Shown piece by piece: positions 35,510 through 48,034 of a DNA stretch of 64,000 bases. The stretch spans positions 682,001-746,000 of the forward strand of contig JAIUCV010000116.1 in the NCBI GenBank assembly GCA_026724425.1. The letters are read 5' to 3'. The notes beneath the pieces are model-generated. The model made no database searches. It was not told the origin of the DNA and saw nothing but the letters and a program-made list of their open reading frames with translations. The stretch comes from Erythrophleum ivorense. Its lineage: Eukaryota; Streptophyta; Magnoliopsida; Fabales; Fabaceae. The translations under genes were made by a program, and so were the position numbers. How positions within the stretch are numbered: position 1 is the stretch's first letter; every line of letters starts with the position of its first letter.

Positions 35510-37668
35510 ATTTTAGAGACTTGGACCTTTTTTTCTTTTTCTACATTGACGTTCAAGGCAACTCTTCATGCATTTCTTAGTTTTTATACCAATTCACTTC
35601 TTGAAGCCCTTTGTTTTTTTAATACATTCACTTGACAATAAATGAGGTGGAACCACCTTCACCTTCACATGCTTCATTTTTCTGACTCAATCAAAGTTCT
35701 GCTACCTATTTGTCCAATACAAACATAAATAAAAGTTGCACTAATTTTATTTGTTAAAAAAAATAACTAATTTTGTAAGATGACTTTACTCACCTGTTTA
35801 GCCAACTCAAACATAACTTCATTTACCAATATAAAAGCTTTTTCACATTCAGACGCCTCAGATACTATTTTTATTAGCATGGGGCATAACTGTTTGTATT
35901 GTTGCGTGCTTTCCATCCTTATATCTCCTTCAACTTCCTTTCTTTACATATCATAAATGACACCACTTCTCACTTTTTTTGTCCATTTCTTGAGAATATA
36001 TTGATCTAAAAGAATTTTAACATCCATGTGATCAAACACTTTTAAAGTATGGCTGCACAATATTCTGAAAGACTCAAACTTTATACAACTACAAGAGATC
36101 AACTTATCTGAAGGATTAAACATCACTTTGTAATCTTCCTCTATGTAATCTCCCTCCATATTGACTATAGAAATAATGAATTCAATTAGGGGTGGAATTT
36201 CATTTTTATGTTTTATATAGGCAGCTGCATATCGATCAAACTCCTCTTGGAATAACTTAAAGATAACGGGTATGTAAAGCTGAGCAACCTGCTTCAACAT
36301 AATCGAATGCTCTATTTTCAACCTTGGGATTTTTTGACGTGATTCAAACTCACATTTTTATTTATTATACCGCTTATCTTCTATCACCTTTTCAAATGTC
36401 TTAAAGAATTTAATGATGTCTAAATCCGGGTTCATGAAAATTTTAACATCTGAATTCAAGCTTTCGCTCACTTGAGTGTTTCGCATGCCCAAGGTGATAG
36501 CTTTTTATATAACAAGCCACCCATTTTTCTTTTATCTTGTACATATTACTTAACCAATTATTATCTTGAACATCATAGCCTGCCAACAACTTACTCCATT
36601 CTACCTTGAATTGCATTTTCTCATCATACTTGTACATATATCTCTTAAAGTCTCTCAAGAAATGTGATCCATTCTTCATCAAATAGCCTAAATGCTTCAT
36701 GCCATTATGCATCAAATGCCATGTACATAATTCATGAGACACATCAGGTATCACATCACATAATGTTTTGGCCATTGTTGTATCTTGATCAGTAAAGATA
36801 GTTAGGGTTTTTTTGCTGGTGACAAGCTAAGAAAGTCTCAAAGAGCCATTTAAAAGACTCCGTTGTTTCGTCGTATAACAATGTTGCCCGAAAATCACTA
36901 TTCCCCTATGATGATTAAATCCACAAAACAGAGCTAGTGGCTGATTTTCTTTATTAGTACAGTGTGTTGTATCAAAAGACACCACATCACCAAAATATCC
37001 ATAATCAATCAACATCTTTGTATCTGCCCAGAAGTGATTAGTAATTTGTTCATCCATATCTATTTGATAAGTATGAAAAAATGAAGGATTTTCTACTAAT
37101 TGGTCCTAAAAATATTACAATAATACTCTAGCATCCCTATACATCATACTTCTTTATCTTCTTGCAATGAAATAATTTTTTACATCCATACAGGTATAAC
37201 AGACATTTCCTCTTCCTCCTGCATGCATACTCATCAAGTCAAAATATGTTTTTTGACGAACCCCAGAATCTTCAACTAACTCAATTTCATGAGCCTGAAC
37301 TTGAGATATTTTACGATGTGAAGCTAGCATGTGAGTAATTTCTACAAGATGCAATAAGTGATTATGTTCCTCAATAAAGTCATACACTTTATATTTGCCT
37401 TTCACAAGTGTCAACCCAATTCGACATTTGCAATCTGTTCTAGTCTCATGCTGAGGATTTATAGTCATAAAATCCCTTTTATCTTTCTTTCTAATCCCTT
37501 CTTTATAACTACATATCTACACAATGTTATAAGGCTATCCTTCTTCTTATTGCAATATTGTTTTCGAACTCTAAAACTAGCTTTCCTACCATAATTAACC
37601 CAAAACAACCATGCAGTTTCTAAACTCTCAAATTTCATCCCAAGTTTAAGCTTGAAATTAACTTCCAT
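35510..37668 (-). pseudogene. MULE transposase, FAR1/FHY3-related, frameshifted
   Basis: Readable pieces run from 37668 downwards. A FAR1-type DNA-binding region (MKFESLETAWLFWVNYGRKA, then DCKCRIGLTLVKGKYKVYDF) lies at 37154-37668. The MULE catalytic part has DYGYFGDVVSFDTTHCTNKE at 36827-37057 and CDVIPDVSHELCTWHLMHN at 36443-36775. A SWIM zinc finger (CSCIKFESFRILCSH) is at 35944-36321. A C-terminal tail (KQLCPMLIKIVSEASECEKA, then a basic stretch) continues to about 35510. At least four frame changes or stops separate the pieces. The family includes both transposases and the transcription factors FHY3/FAR1; position inside TIRs with a target duplication points to the transposase. Confidence 0.88.
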
Positions 37669-38979
37669 TAAAAGGATTAGTACCTACAAAAATTCTAATA
37701 TTATTAGCTTCACTTCTAAAAATATAGTTTGTCATCATATCTAAACAAAAAATATAGATTAAATTTGTATATTGTTTGAATATAGATTAAATTAATAATG
37801 CAAAATTGAAAAGAAATAAAATCACATAAAAAAGAAAAAAGATCATACTCAAATAGATCCAAACTAAACTTCACTCATCTTTCTGTTTCCCATCTTCACC
37901 ACATAAAACATTTTAGAGAATTTAAATTCTATTCTTCCCATGCCTCCCTAAGCCAATGATTCCTTATTCACTTGTTAATTATATTATTCCTGACATGTTG
38001 GTGCCACTCTCTTATAACTTTGTATATAATATATGAACTTGTTGATATATTTTTATAATAAAATTTATATATGACATGTTTATATATTTATTTATTATTA
38101 ATCTATTTTTATAAATTAAATTTACCTACATATTTTTATTATATTCTATCAATCCTTTTTTTATAGTTTTAAGGTTAAAAATATTCTTAGACTTTTTAAA
38201 ATTAAATTCTCTAGAGTTTGTAGAAGTTAATCAAGTAGCTTATATAACCAAAGTTCAAGCACATATATATCTCTTTAAAATTCAAAAAAGTTAACCAACC
38301 AACTTATTTCACTACTCTAACCTGATTTTGCAATTTTATTTACTTTTACACTCTTTTAATTCCTCTACTTTTGTCTTGAGATATATCCACTATATACTTA
38401 TAAATTCTTTTATATCTCTAAGTTCTCTAGTTCAAAAGTTTATTTACATTTGGATTTAAACAAATAATTACACACATTTATAACCCACAAAATAATTTTT
38501 CAACATAAAACTTGTAAAATTGCTGTTTAACTTAAACTAAGGAAAAAGGAAAATAAAAGCACAGTATGGAAACAAAAACAAATCTAATCTGGAGTAGGAA
38601 AAATTAAAGAATTTTCTCATGAATCTATCATTACATAAACATGAACCCTCTATGAAGCACAGACAAGACACTTTGGATTTTATCATATTGTGATGCGTGT
38701 CTTCTATAAGCAAACCTTTCATTTGAAAGGAGTAAAGGAAGAGAAGGTTGTAATGGAGAAGCGAGGCACAACCTTCTCTGAATATAATAGGAGTGGGATG
38801 TTTTCTCAATGCATCAAAAGAACCCCGTAGCCCAGACTCGTGCCTGTGAGATTGCTTAATCAAGGAGAACTAGTTCTCATTATGGTTTCATTAATGGAGT
38901 AACACTAAAAGCTACTTCCAGGTGTGGCTTGTTTTCCTGCCTAACCTTCATTCTTCTGCAATATAACAGGGTAGTAGCG

Positions 38980-39243
38980 AGAGAGGAGGAGGACGAGCTT
39001 CAGAATCGATGTTTTAAGGTGTTAAGCGACTATGTGTCACAATCTAAAACGAGTGAAATCAATTAACCGTGATCTCTCCATGTTTGGTTCCCTGGGAACA
39101 CAACATTTCATTTTTAATGAAACGCAACATTTTGATACTTCGGACGCTTGGCCTGACAGCAACCGACGAATTTGTTAGACAATTGGAATTCATTAGATAG
39201 GAAGAAGGCAACATCGCGCTCCTACGGGAAAGAAGCCGGACGC
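38980..39243 (-). repeat. Right terminal inverted repeat of the MULE
   Basis: Pairs with 32795-33058 and is followed directly by the duplicated 9-mer caaagacat. Confidence 0.88.
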
Positions 39244-39252
39244 CAAAGACAT

Positions 39253-40330
39253 TGGGCTAGTACAGGGCCCAAGGCATTTACCATGACATTAATGATACTA
39301 ATTTGGAAGGACTTAATTGGGGTGCTTCATACCCACGTGGCATGATCATTTCCATGAAAGAGAGTAAAGGTAATGAGATAAATACGGAATGCGACAGTCA
39401 AGTATCTTTCAACTAGGACTAGCGTGGGCACGTATTATTGTTAGGCATATATGGTTCAAACAAGATAAATTTAGTTAAATTATATATTTATAATTGATAT
39501 AAAATAAGTGATAAAAATGAAAGTAGGTGGCAAATTAAATAGATTAATTTTAAAATGTTAAGACAATTTAAACATGATAACATATTTTATTATATTGGAA
39601 AGAATTTTGTTCATTCATAATGAAGGAACTACATATATTAAGTAATATTGAAACACCATTAAGTAATTAATGAAAAAAAAAAGATCTACATAGAGATAGA
39701 GAAGTTTAACTAATTCTAATGCATTACTTGTGATAAGGCAAATATGTCTATATATAAGAATAATATGCTAGATATTTGAAACAATAATATTGTAAATAAA
39801 CCAAATAACCAAAAAAAACAAAAAATAAAAATGAAAAAATCATTAGAATAACTGACACAATCAATGTTTACAATAATCAAGTTATAATCAAGAAGTTGAA
39901 CAAAATATTATAAATTAATCCTCTTTATACCATGAAGTTTGTAAGAACATCACCATACAAATGTTATTAAAAAAATCAAAAGTAGAAAATAAGGTAAACA
40001 AAGAAACAAAATGAAATAAAATACAAAAAAATGCTGTAAATGAATTTATAACAATTAACTATTAATTCTCAAACACCTCCTTTTATATTGCGTTGGTTAT
40101 AATATTTGTACTACTATATATTGGAAGATACACTTTAACATGAATAAGAGATTGACTTTAACTTTTGTTAATAGTCATTATAAATGATACAGCTAAATGG
40201 CAATTTTGAATTAGATGAGATGATTGCCATTTTAGATATATAAGCCTTTTCATCAATATTATTCCTTGAAATAATTTTATCCTTTGCAACATGATTTCAG
40301 ACGTGACATATTAATGATCTTGTTCTATTA
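39253..40330. other. AT-rich spacer between MULE and Helitron remnant
   Basis: No gene or domain seen. Confidence 0.6.
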
Positions 40331-40332
40331 CA

Positions 40333-40700
40333 CTACTCTAAAGATTTGTTTACTCTTAAAAAGATAATAAGTTCACCAATTTTCAATCTTAACATATGAT
40401 TATGTGGCACAAAATCCTTTATGTTATTCAAGAAGTTAATTATGTGAACATCCTTATGACAACCAATGTTTAAATATACCTTGTACACATTATCTAAACT
40501 CAAATAATTTTGTTTCATTGATAATCTTGTTTCATTATACAACTCCAAAGATTTGCCTATTTTTCTTAGAAGGATAATAGGTGCACCAATTTTCAATCAT
40601 GACATATGATTAGGTAGGTCGCTTAGATTTGGAAAGTCTATTATGTAAACATCCTTCTAACAATCAATGTTTAAATCTACTTTGTACACATTATCCAAAT
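40333..40700. repeat. Two-copy tandem duplication in the Helitron helicase remnant
   Basis: Two units of about 190-200 bp each carry a copy of a (L)KIG(A/E) helicase segment and a VYKV-LNI-C-KDVHII segment. Confidence 0.75.
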
Positions 40701-42179
40701 TCAAATAAGTTCTTTCTTCACCTAATAGTAAATAGAACATATAATCATCGATAGCATTAACATTATCAAAAGTGGGACATAAAATAACTCTATCCAAAAA
40801 ACTTCAAGTCATGAACATTTTTAAGAAAATGAAGAATACATACTATCAACAATTGTTTTTATTGGACTTGTTAATTGTTTCATAACAATGTTTTTTGGCA
40901 TTTCAATTTTAACATCTTTATGATTAGACCCATCAACGCTTTAGTCACCAGTCTTTAAAATCCATTTTGAAAAATATTTAAGTTCTTTTAGGTCTTCACC
41001 ACATAATCTTATTTTGAAGCCTCTTGTTTTTTTTTTGTCAATGTTAGTAACTTGCAAGAGCTCCATAAATAAGAAGAGCTAATAGAAGTAAAAACTATTT
41101 CTTGCCTAGTCCCTTTCAAATCTATTAGGAAAATCTACTCAAAATCTCCTTTAAATGTAACAACTTTCCTTTAAAAAGTCCATTTAAACTATTATAGTTA
41201 TTGAACCTCATAATATCTCTTAAGCTTATATTTAGAGCCTTAAAGTAGAATTTGTTGGCCATAGATGCATCATCCCATATAATTAGCTTAGTACGAATCA
41301 ATAACTTTCCCAGTTTAGAACCTTGTTTTATATTGCAAGTTGATTCCTCTATTATCTACAAAGGTCCACCAAATAGTGAATGATTGTTCTATTACCTAGA
41401 ATAAAAATAGAAGTGGTACAACTCTACATAACTACCATTATAATTTTCTTTTTTGATCTTATTGTTGCTATCAAGGTATAGTATAGGAAAAAAAAACCTT
41501 TTCATTACTATAGTTGACAATGCCCAGTACAATATCATATATGATATTTGATTTATCACTTAGAGACTAGCCAAAGTATCCTTATTATAACTCATTTCAT
41601 CATGCAACAGTCCATTATGATGAGATGAAAAAAGACATTCACTTGCTTACAACATTGGAGGAAAAATTTTAAGAGTTTTGCCATTACTTTCGAACAGCTT
41701 CTTTATCTTAACAAGAGTGTAGTCCTTTAATTGATCATTACTTAAAACCTAGTAAAGTTAATGTTATTAGTTAACAAACATTTAATAATTGAAAAAAAAA
41801 TTGTTAAGAACATAGTTATGCAACTAAATAATAATACAAAAATTGATTCTTACTATTTTCATCAAGTAAACAACATTGTCAATATAAAATATCATTTAAT
41901 AAAAACTTTCAAGTTTTCTCCTAAACAAAATCTAGTCTTGAAATACTGTTAAAGATTATGAGAATGACAAATAGATATCTTAAGTAATCTATTGTACCAC
42001 AAAGACTTGCATTTGATGTAGAACAAACATATTACTTGTCATTATCAAGTATTCCCAAAGCATAGCATGCATCTTTAAAAGGATTGTATATGATGTCATC
42101 AATTGTCCTTATATCCTTAAAAGATCTTAGACACTTACATATATTTAACAAAATTTAAAGGTAATGAAGTTTACCATTC

Positions 42180-42690
42180 CATAGCGAAACATAAACAAAA
42201 TAATCTATGAAATATCCATTTATTTTAGAATACCATTCGTGGGTATGTTTATTGTAAACAAATTTGTTCAGAAAATCAGAATATGTTAAACCTCTTGCCT
42301 TCTCATATATTTACCATTCTTAGGAAATTTATTCTAAGATACCATTCTTGGGTAATATCTATTATAAACAAATTTGTTTGAGAAATCAACATAGGTCAAA
42401 CCTCTTGTTTTATCATATATTTTTAGCACCAAACCATATTAAGAATTTTTTCTTCTTCATGGTAGGATGATTGATAATAAATTTTTTTGAGAAATCAGCA
42501 TATATCAAACCTCTTGCCTTCTTATATATTTACCATTTCTAGAAAATTTGTTCCAGGATACCATTCATAGGTATATCTATTATAAACAAATTTATTTGGG
42601 AAATCAACATATGTCAAACCTCTTGTCTTATCATATTTTTTTTTAACACCCAATCATATTAAGAATTTTGTCTTCTTTATAGTAGCATGA
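42180..42690. repeat. Tandem repeats within the Helitron remnant
   Basis: The block containing gaaatcaacatatgtcaaacctcttg recurs in diverged form near 42270, 42380, 42490 and 42600, mixed with repeats of accattctt(g)ggtat. Confidence 0.78.
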
Positions 42691-43219
42691 TTAATAACAA
42701 TATCAATAGTATCATCATCAAGGAAAACAATAGATTACTCATTAAGCAAATGAAGCAACAATTGCTTAATAGGTGGTTCTCTAAAGTTCTTAATATCAAA
42801 TCCAAAGATTCAAATCCAAAGATTCAACGTATTGCTTTACACAAAGACACATATTTGCAATTATAATACATCTTTAACTCATTATATATTTATCTGAGTC
42901 ATTCTTGCCAAATTATGATAAAAAGAAGTTGTCACCCTATCATATCTTTTATTAACATACTTGAATAAATACTTTATGAATGTAGATTGATTACATAATT
43001 CAACATTAATGTGAGCTTGGTACTTGATGAGAAAGTTTAAGATTATATACAATGCATTTGTTATCTAAAACTAAATTATTATTTTTAGCAATTGACCTAT
43101 AATCTTCTTTTCAATTCTTAGGATAGTCATCTTCATCAAAAGTTGTACTCTAATTGAGTTTCTCAGGGAAATGTTTAGGCCATTTTTTATCCATGCAAGG
43201 TGACATGGGATTAGCATGA

Positions 43220-43986
43220 CCACATGACAGTTACTTGTTGAAATTAATGAAAAAATTCATTTATATTTCAAAAATAAAACTGCTGTTGACAATTAATAAG
43301 AAAATTAGTCGCTAAAAGTGTCAACTTGAGGCTTATAAGGAGGAGTTTTCAAAATCATAAAAGTACTAATTAATTTATCCATGAATTAATGTTGAAAAGA
43401 TGCTATCATCCTTTTTGAAAATACAAAGTTTTTCATATAAAAATATAAGCTGAGATGAAAAATTATGAACTTAACATTAATCTTTCAATATTTTATTGAA
43501 GAAGTCAATCTTGGATATTTTTTAATTAAAGAATAAACTAATTAGTTATATTAAAAATCATAAATTGTTTAATATGATATATATAATAGGTATATTATTA
43601 TTATTACTACTACTACTACTACTACTAATCACATGGTAGTTATTAGTTAAAATTAATAAAAAATTTTATTTATATTTTAAAGAATAAAAATACTATTGAC
43701 AGTTAACAAGAAAACAAGTTGCTAAAAGTGTTAATTTAAGACTTTGTAAGGAGGAGTTTCATAGAAGTACTAATTAATTTCTTTATGAATTAATGTTGAA
43801 GAGATTCCACTCTATTTTTTTGATAATAGAGAGTTTTTCATGTAAATAAAAAAGTCAAGCTAAAAAATTATGAATCTAACGTTAATATTTCACTATTTTA
43901 TTGGGGAAGTCAATCTTGAATATTTCTTAATTATAGAATAAATACTACTTAGTTATATTAAAAGTCATAAATTCATTAATGATATA
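43220..43986. repeat. Direct repeat, two units of about 360-370 bp
   Basis: Units at about 43220-43590 and 43629-43986 share most of their length, e.g. agtactaattaattt and gaattaatgttgaa. An (ACT)n tract at 43606-43627 separates them. Unit 1 starts where the Helitron remnant ends. Confidence 0.85.
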
Positions 43987-44559
43987 TACACACACACACT
44001 GCTTATTATTATTGTTAATCATAAAATTAATACTTTATAAAGTATTAAATAATTAAAATAAATGTCTTTACCAAAAAAAATGTAAGATAATTTTCGCACA
44101 TCTCAATTTATAAATTATTGTACTCTACCGAGCTAAATGAAAGAAACTTTTAATAAATACAAATAAAGATTATAATCTTACTGATAACTATTTTTCTTGC
44201 TTCATTACCTTTATGTGGCCCTACCAAAAAAAAAACCTTTCTTCCAAGATTTCTCCAAACAATCATTTGCTTTGAGTTTCAAAACTTGCTAAGATTGAGT
44301 TAGGCATATTATTAGTACCCCATGTAGACGTAGTTTCCTGTTACAAATTTTTCATATGTAGAAAAACACAATCAATTATCACGATCAATCAATGTAAAGG
44401 GATGAAAATAAGTGGGCATGTTTATTGATGATGAATATAAAGGAATTTTAAATAAAAGGATCAATTTATATAAATACAATTAATTTCTTAAATATCATTT
44501 TAAATTCAAATACAATTGCAATTAGAAGAAAAAATAACATGTGATTAAAGGGAGAGATC

Positions 44560-45484
44560 GAGATGGGGTGTCGGCAACGGTGGGTGTCATAGGTATGGGA
44601 GTGGGAGGATCGAAACTGTGATGCATGTGTTAATAGATTGTACTGACACCATTGGTGTTTGGAACGTTGTTTCGGTCAGATAAGATAGAAGCGTTCTTTA
44701 CTTTCACGGAATGGTTAGCGTCTAATCTTCAAGATGATGAGGGAGATCAGTACATTGTCCCCTGGAGGTGTGTGTTTGGAGTAGGTTGCTGGATCTTGTG
44801 GAAGCGAAGGAATTCGGATATCTTCGGCAGTAATGATCCTTGCTCCTATGGTGTGGTAGCGTTAATCAAGAGGACTGCATCTAAGTTCTTTCACTGTTCT
44901 CACAGTAATCATGTTTTGAGCACCATGGGTAGCATGGTGATTGAGATTCGTTGGAGAACTCCAACTGGGGATTGGATCAAGATTAACTGTGATGGGGCTT
45001 GGAAAGGAAATTCTGTGGAGGTTTATTTCGAAACTCTGAGGAGGCTTGGCTTGGTGGGCTTTCAAGGAACATAGGGTGGTGCAATGGCAACATGGTTTCC
45101 ACAAGGTTTACTTGGAAGTTGATTTTGCTAATTTTGTGATGGCTTTTAACGATAGTGAGTAAAACCACCACAAGTATGGTCGAATTGTGAAGATGATTTG
45201 AGGTGTGCGCTACAAAAATTGAGAGCTCAAGATCACTCATATTCTTCGGGAAAAAAAAAAAAACAAATGTAATGATCTGATGTGCTTGCAAATCATAATA
45301 TTTCCCTCCCTTTGGGCATTTATTTTTGGGATTGGATTCTACCCATCCTCAGCCTTGATTTTAGTGTTGATTACTCTGCAACCTTTTTCCTTCATGATTT
45401 TTAGTTTTTTTTTGTCTTTGGGCTTTTAAGCCCCGTATTTTTATCCAAAAAAGGGTGAGATAAATATTTAACCCAAAAAAAAAA
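44560..45484 (+). mobile_element. LINE (non-LTR retrotransposon), 3' end only
   Basis: The plus strand encodes the end of a plant LINE ORF2: a zinc-binding segment around 44600 (ETVMHVLIDCTDTIGVWN in one frame), a linker at 44652-44900, and the start of an RNase H domain (WIKINCDGAWKGNS) near 44970-45015. Frame shifts and stops follow. The 3' end is an A11 run at 45474-45484 after taacccaaaaaa. 5' truncation is usual for LINEs. I could not find the flanking target duplication. Confidence 0.8.
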
Positions 45485-46199
45485 GACTCAAAAATATTAA
45501 CTTAAAAATTTTGTCGTGAAAGAGCTAAAAAGTGTTTTAATGAATTAAATAAAAATACTTGAACCTGGAATCCACTATATGAATCAAGTATACATGATAA
45601 AAATGTTAACTATGATCTAGTTTTTGTAAAGTTTTAATATAAAATAAATTAAAGGTTTTTTTATTATCTATATACAATTAAAAAAGAAGAAGAAGAAGAA
45701 ATGTTGAAAAAGAAGAAAATTTATAAATTTAATACCTTATCAACATAAAAAAATGTTGATAGATTATGTTTCGAGCCCATATCCTATTGACATCAAGTAA
45801 CAAAATTTAAAAGCATATATTTATAATCTTACAACATGTACTAATTATAGGGAAAAATCAAGTGCATTTTATATAAGTATCCATGATTATCATTAGAAGA
45901 ATTAATGATAGACTAAAAGATATCACTATCACAACTCATTATCAATACCATATACATCTAGTTATACATTCTATGCTTTTACTCCTTGATCTTAACCTTA
46001 AACAGAATGTTCTATGCTTTCCAAGAGTATCTTCTTTGCTAATTTTTTTCTACGGTGCATAAAATAGATATTTCTAATCAAATATGTGTTAAAATTCATG
46101 TTACTCAATATTATAATCAGAGAAATAAAAAAATAAAAATCTCACAAAAATAATAGAATTACACAATTCATAATTTTGATTTGCAAAAACTAAATAGAG
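45485..46199. other. AT-rich spacer, nothing recognised
   Basis: No gene, domain or strong repeat seen. Confidence 0.6.
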
Positions 46200-47245
46200 C
46201 CAGTTACAGAAAGTGTTAGAGCCAAGCCAACTTTCAATAGAATAGGCTTTACATCTTTGTTCTCTCTTATCATCATTTTTAAAAATCTTTAAGCACGAAG
46301 AGGTGAGAAAAATCTTAGGTCCTCATTGTCATCATCCTCCATCTCATCTCCATGAGAAGAGCACAAAGACACATTACATTGCTGGCTCATGCTTAATAAC
46401 ACAACAAACATTGGAGATAAGCAAAACTTGGATATTCATAAGGGAAATCTTACATCAACAAACCCAGAAATTTTAAATTGAAGAAAGTTCACAAAAGACT
46501 ATCATGTTAGATTGATTCTACACCAAGAAAAAGCACATGATCCATCACTAATAAAACTGAAAGAATTATGAAATTAAACCAAAACCCAATTCCAATTATT
46601 CAAAACTTGATCAAGAAAAATAAATACCCAAAACCCAATTCAAATTATTCATAAATTTTAGCGAGGGAGATAAATACTCAAAGCCTAATATAGATTGACA
46701 TCAATAATTGAAGAACAGGAAACTCTATTTCTACTTTTACCCTTGTAGAACTATCAAATGCCTCGACCTTGACTTAATGGGCTGAGCTGAACTTTTTAGT
46801 CTTTTGATAACAATTTTGATTGCATGTTTGCTTCTTCCTCTACTTAAAAAAAAAATGTATGTCTTTACCAACAAAGGCCACAGATTTTTGTCTTGTTTAA
46901 TGGTGATTGATATAGTGAAGAAAATTAGACATGAGAGAAAAAGAAATAAGAATGGAGAAGATTTGCAGAACACAACATTTGGAGAAGTAGATAATATGTT
47001 AGTAATTACTTTCTTGGCCTTTTGGCTAAGGTAAAGATAATTTACTGACAAGTTTATTTTAGGCCAGATTTAGCATCAAAATTAATGGAAGCTCTTATTA
47101 AGCATCCTTTCAAGTCTGGTTTAGCTTTTCCTCCATTATGACCATTTTTCTATCCTTTTTATTTTGTCCAACTCTTTGTTGTCGTTTTTACTTCAGAATG
47201 GAAAATGGGGATTTTCCTTCAGAAATAGAATGGGACAAGTGGAAA
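46200..47245 (-). repeat. Left arm of a large inverted repeat: copy of the CHUP1-like gene's 5' region
   Basis: The reverse complement of this arm follows the right arm (48035-49126) along its whole length, through promoter, 5' leader and the first about 25 codons of the CHUP1-like gene. On the minus strand it has the 12-codon upstream ORF (46353-46315) and a start reading MMIRENKDVKPILLKVGLAL near 46280, which then hits a stop soon after the arm ends. It is a truncated paralogous 5' end, not a full gene. Confidence 0.88.
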
Positions 47246-48034
47246 AGATAGTAGAATATAACCGTCCAGCCTCAATTGAAATTTTTTTTTAAAGACTCAT
47301 ATAATTTTTTTTAATAGAATCAATGTGTAATTTTACATAAACTTATATGAAAATTTTATTTTTTTGCAAGGCAATATATAATTTTACAATTACTCATATA
47401 AAAATTTTATTTTTTAAGGTCAATTTTTAAATTTTCACAATTTCAATCCTCTTATTATAAACACGTTCAACAAAATCTGCTCTCATAAATATTATAAATG
47501 TACATTTATATAATGAAACGATAATTCTTCTAAAGATTCTCATTTAAATTTATGAGTAGTTGGAGAAAAATTAAAATATATATACACACACACTATTATT
47601 ATCAAATTCAAAATTGGCTTAGCATTACTTGACAATTTACGCTTTCCTCCAAGTATTTTAAATTAATAAAATAAAAAAACAAATAAAAAAGTTAAAATGA
47701 AGCATTAGTGCCCAATATTTTAGTATTAGGGGAATATAATAATTGAATATTTATATGGGAGAGGTTAACCTATTTTTTCTTCTTTAAGTGATTTTTATTT
47801 ACTTGCAACATCAAACTAGAGTATTTTAATCGCAACAGCAATTGTAATTATGCGTGCCATGGAATTAACAACATGTGATATAGGTTGTGCTTAGTATGTT
47901 TTGGCTTTTCAAAATCTAGAGTAATTTCCTTTTACATATATATATATATATAAATATAAAATGTAGATGTTATTAAAAATAGTTTATTATTATTATTATT
48001 ATTCAGTTGAGTTAGGGCAGTTGGTTTTCACTGT
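47246..48034. other. Spacer between the inverted-repeat arms
   Basis: About 790 bp of AT-rich sequence with a (TA)n tract near 47938-47951. Nothing coding recognised. Confidence 0.7.

Larger units (their letters stand above)
32795..39243 (-). mobile_element. Mutator-like DNA transposon (MULE) with long TIRs
   Basis: The terminal inverted repeats (32795 to about 33058 and about 38980 to 39243) are roughly 260 bp and visibly similar, e.g. gaagaaggcaac and catttcatttttaatgaaac. They are flanked by the exact 9-bp duplication caaagacat (32786-32794 and 39244-39252), the length typical of Mutator elements. Inside, the minus strand encodes a degenerate FAR1-type transposase at about 35510-37668. 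The left half (33.2-34.9 kb) has plus-strand coding-like pieces of unknown origin. Length is 6449 bp. TIR divergence and stops indicate an old, inactive copy. Confidence 0.92.
40333..43250 (-). pseudogene. Helitron Rep/helicase remnant, degenerate
   Basis: Read from high to low coordinates: a CGHANPMSPCMDKKWPKHFP segment near 43.2 kb, the YEKARGLTYADFPNKFVYN-type segment at 42.2-42.7 kb (three tandem copies), helicase sequence LIIWDDASMANKFYFKALN then LRDIMRFNNYN at about 41.1-41.3 kb, GTRQEIVFTSISSSYLW at about 41.0-41.1 kb, and a PIF1-type LKIGAPIILLRK segment at 40.33-40.7 kb in two copies. These are in the order of a plant Helitron helicase. Stops and shifts are frequent, the Walker A region is not readable, and the Rep endonuclease part is missing. 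Neither Helitron terminus (5' TC, 3' hairpin CTRR) was identified. Confidence 0.82.

Noticed and set aside
35944..37668. A host FAR1/FHY3 transcription factor gene
   Set aside because: The frame is broken several times and the gene sits inside TIRs with a 9-bp target duplication, so it is a transposase relic.
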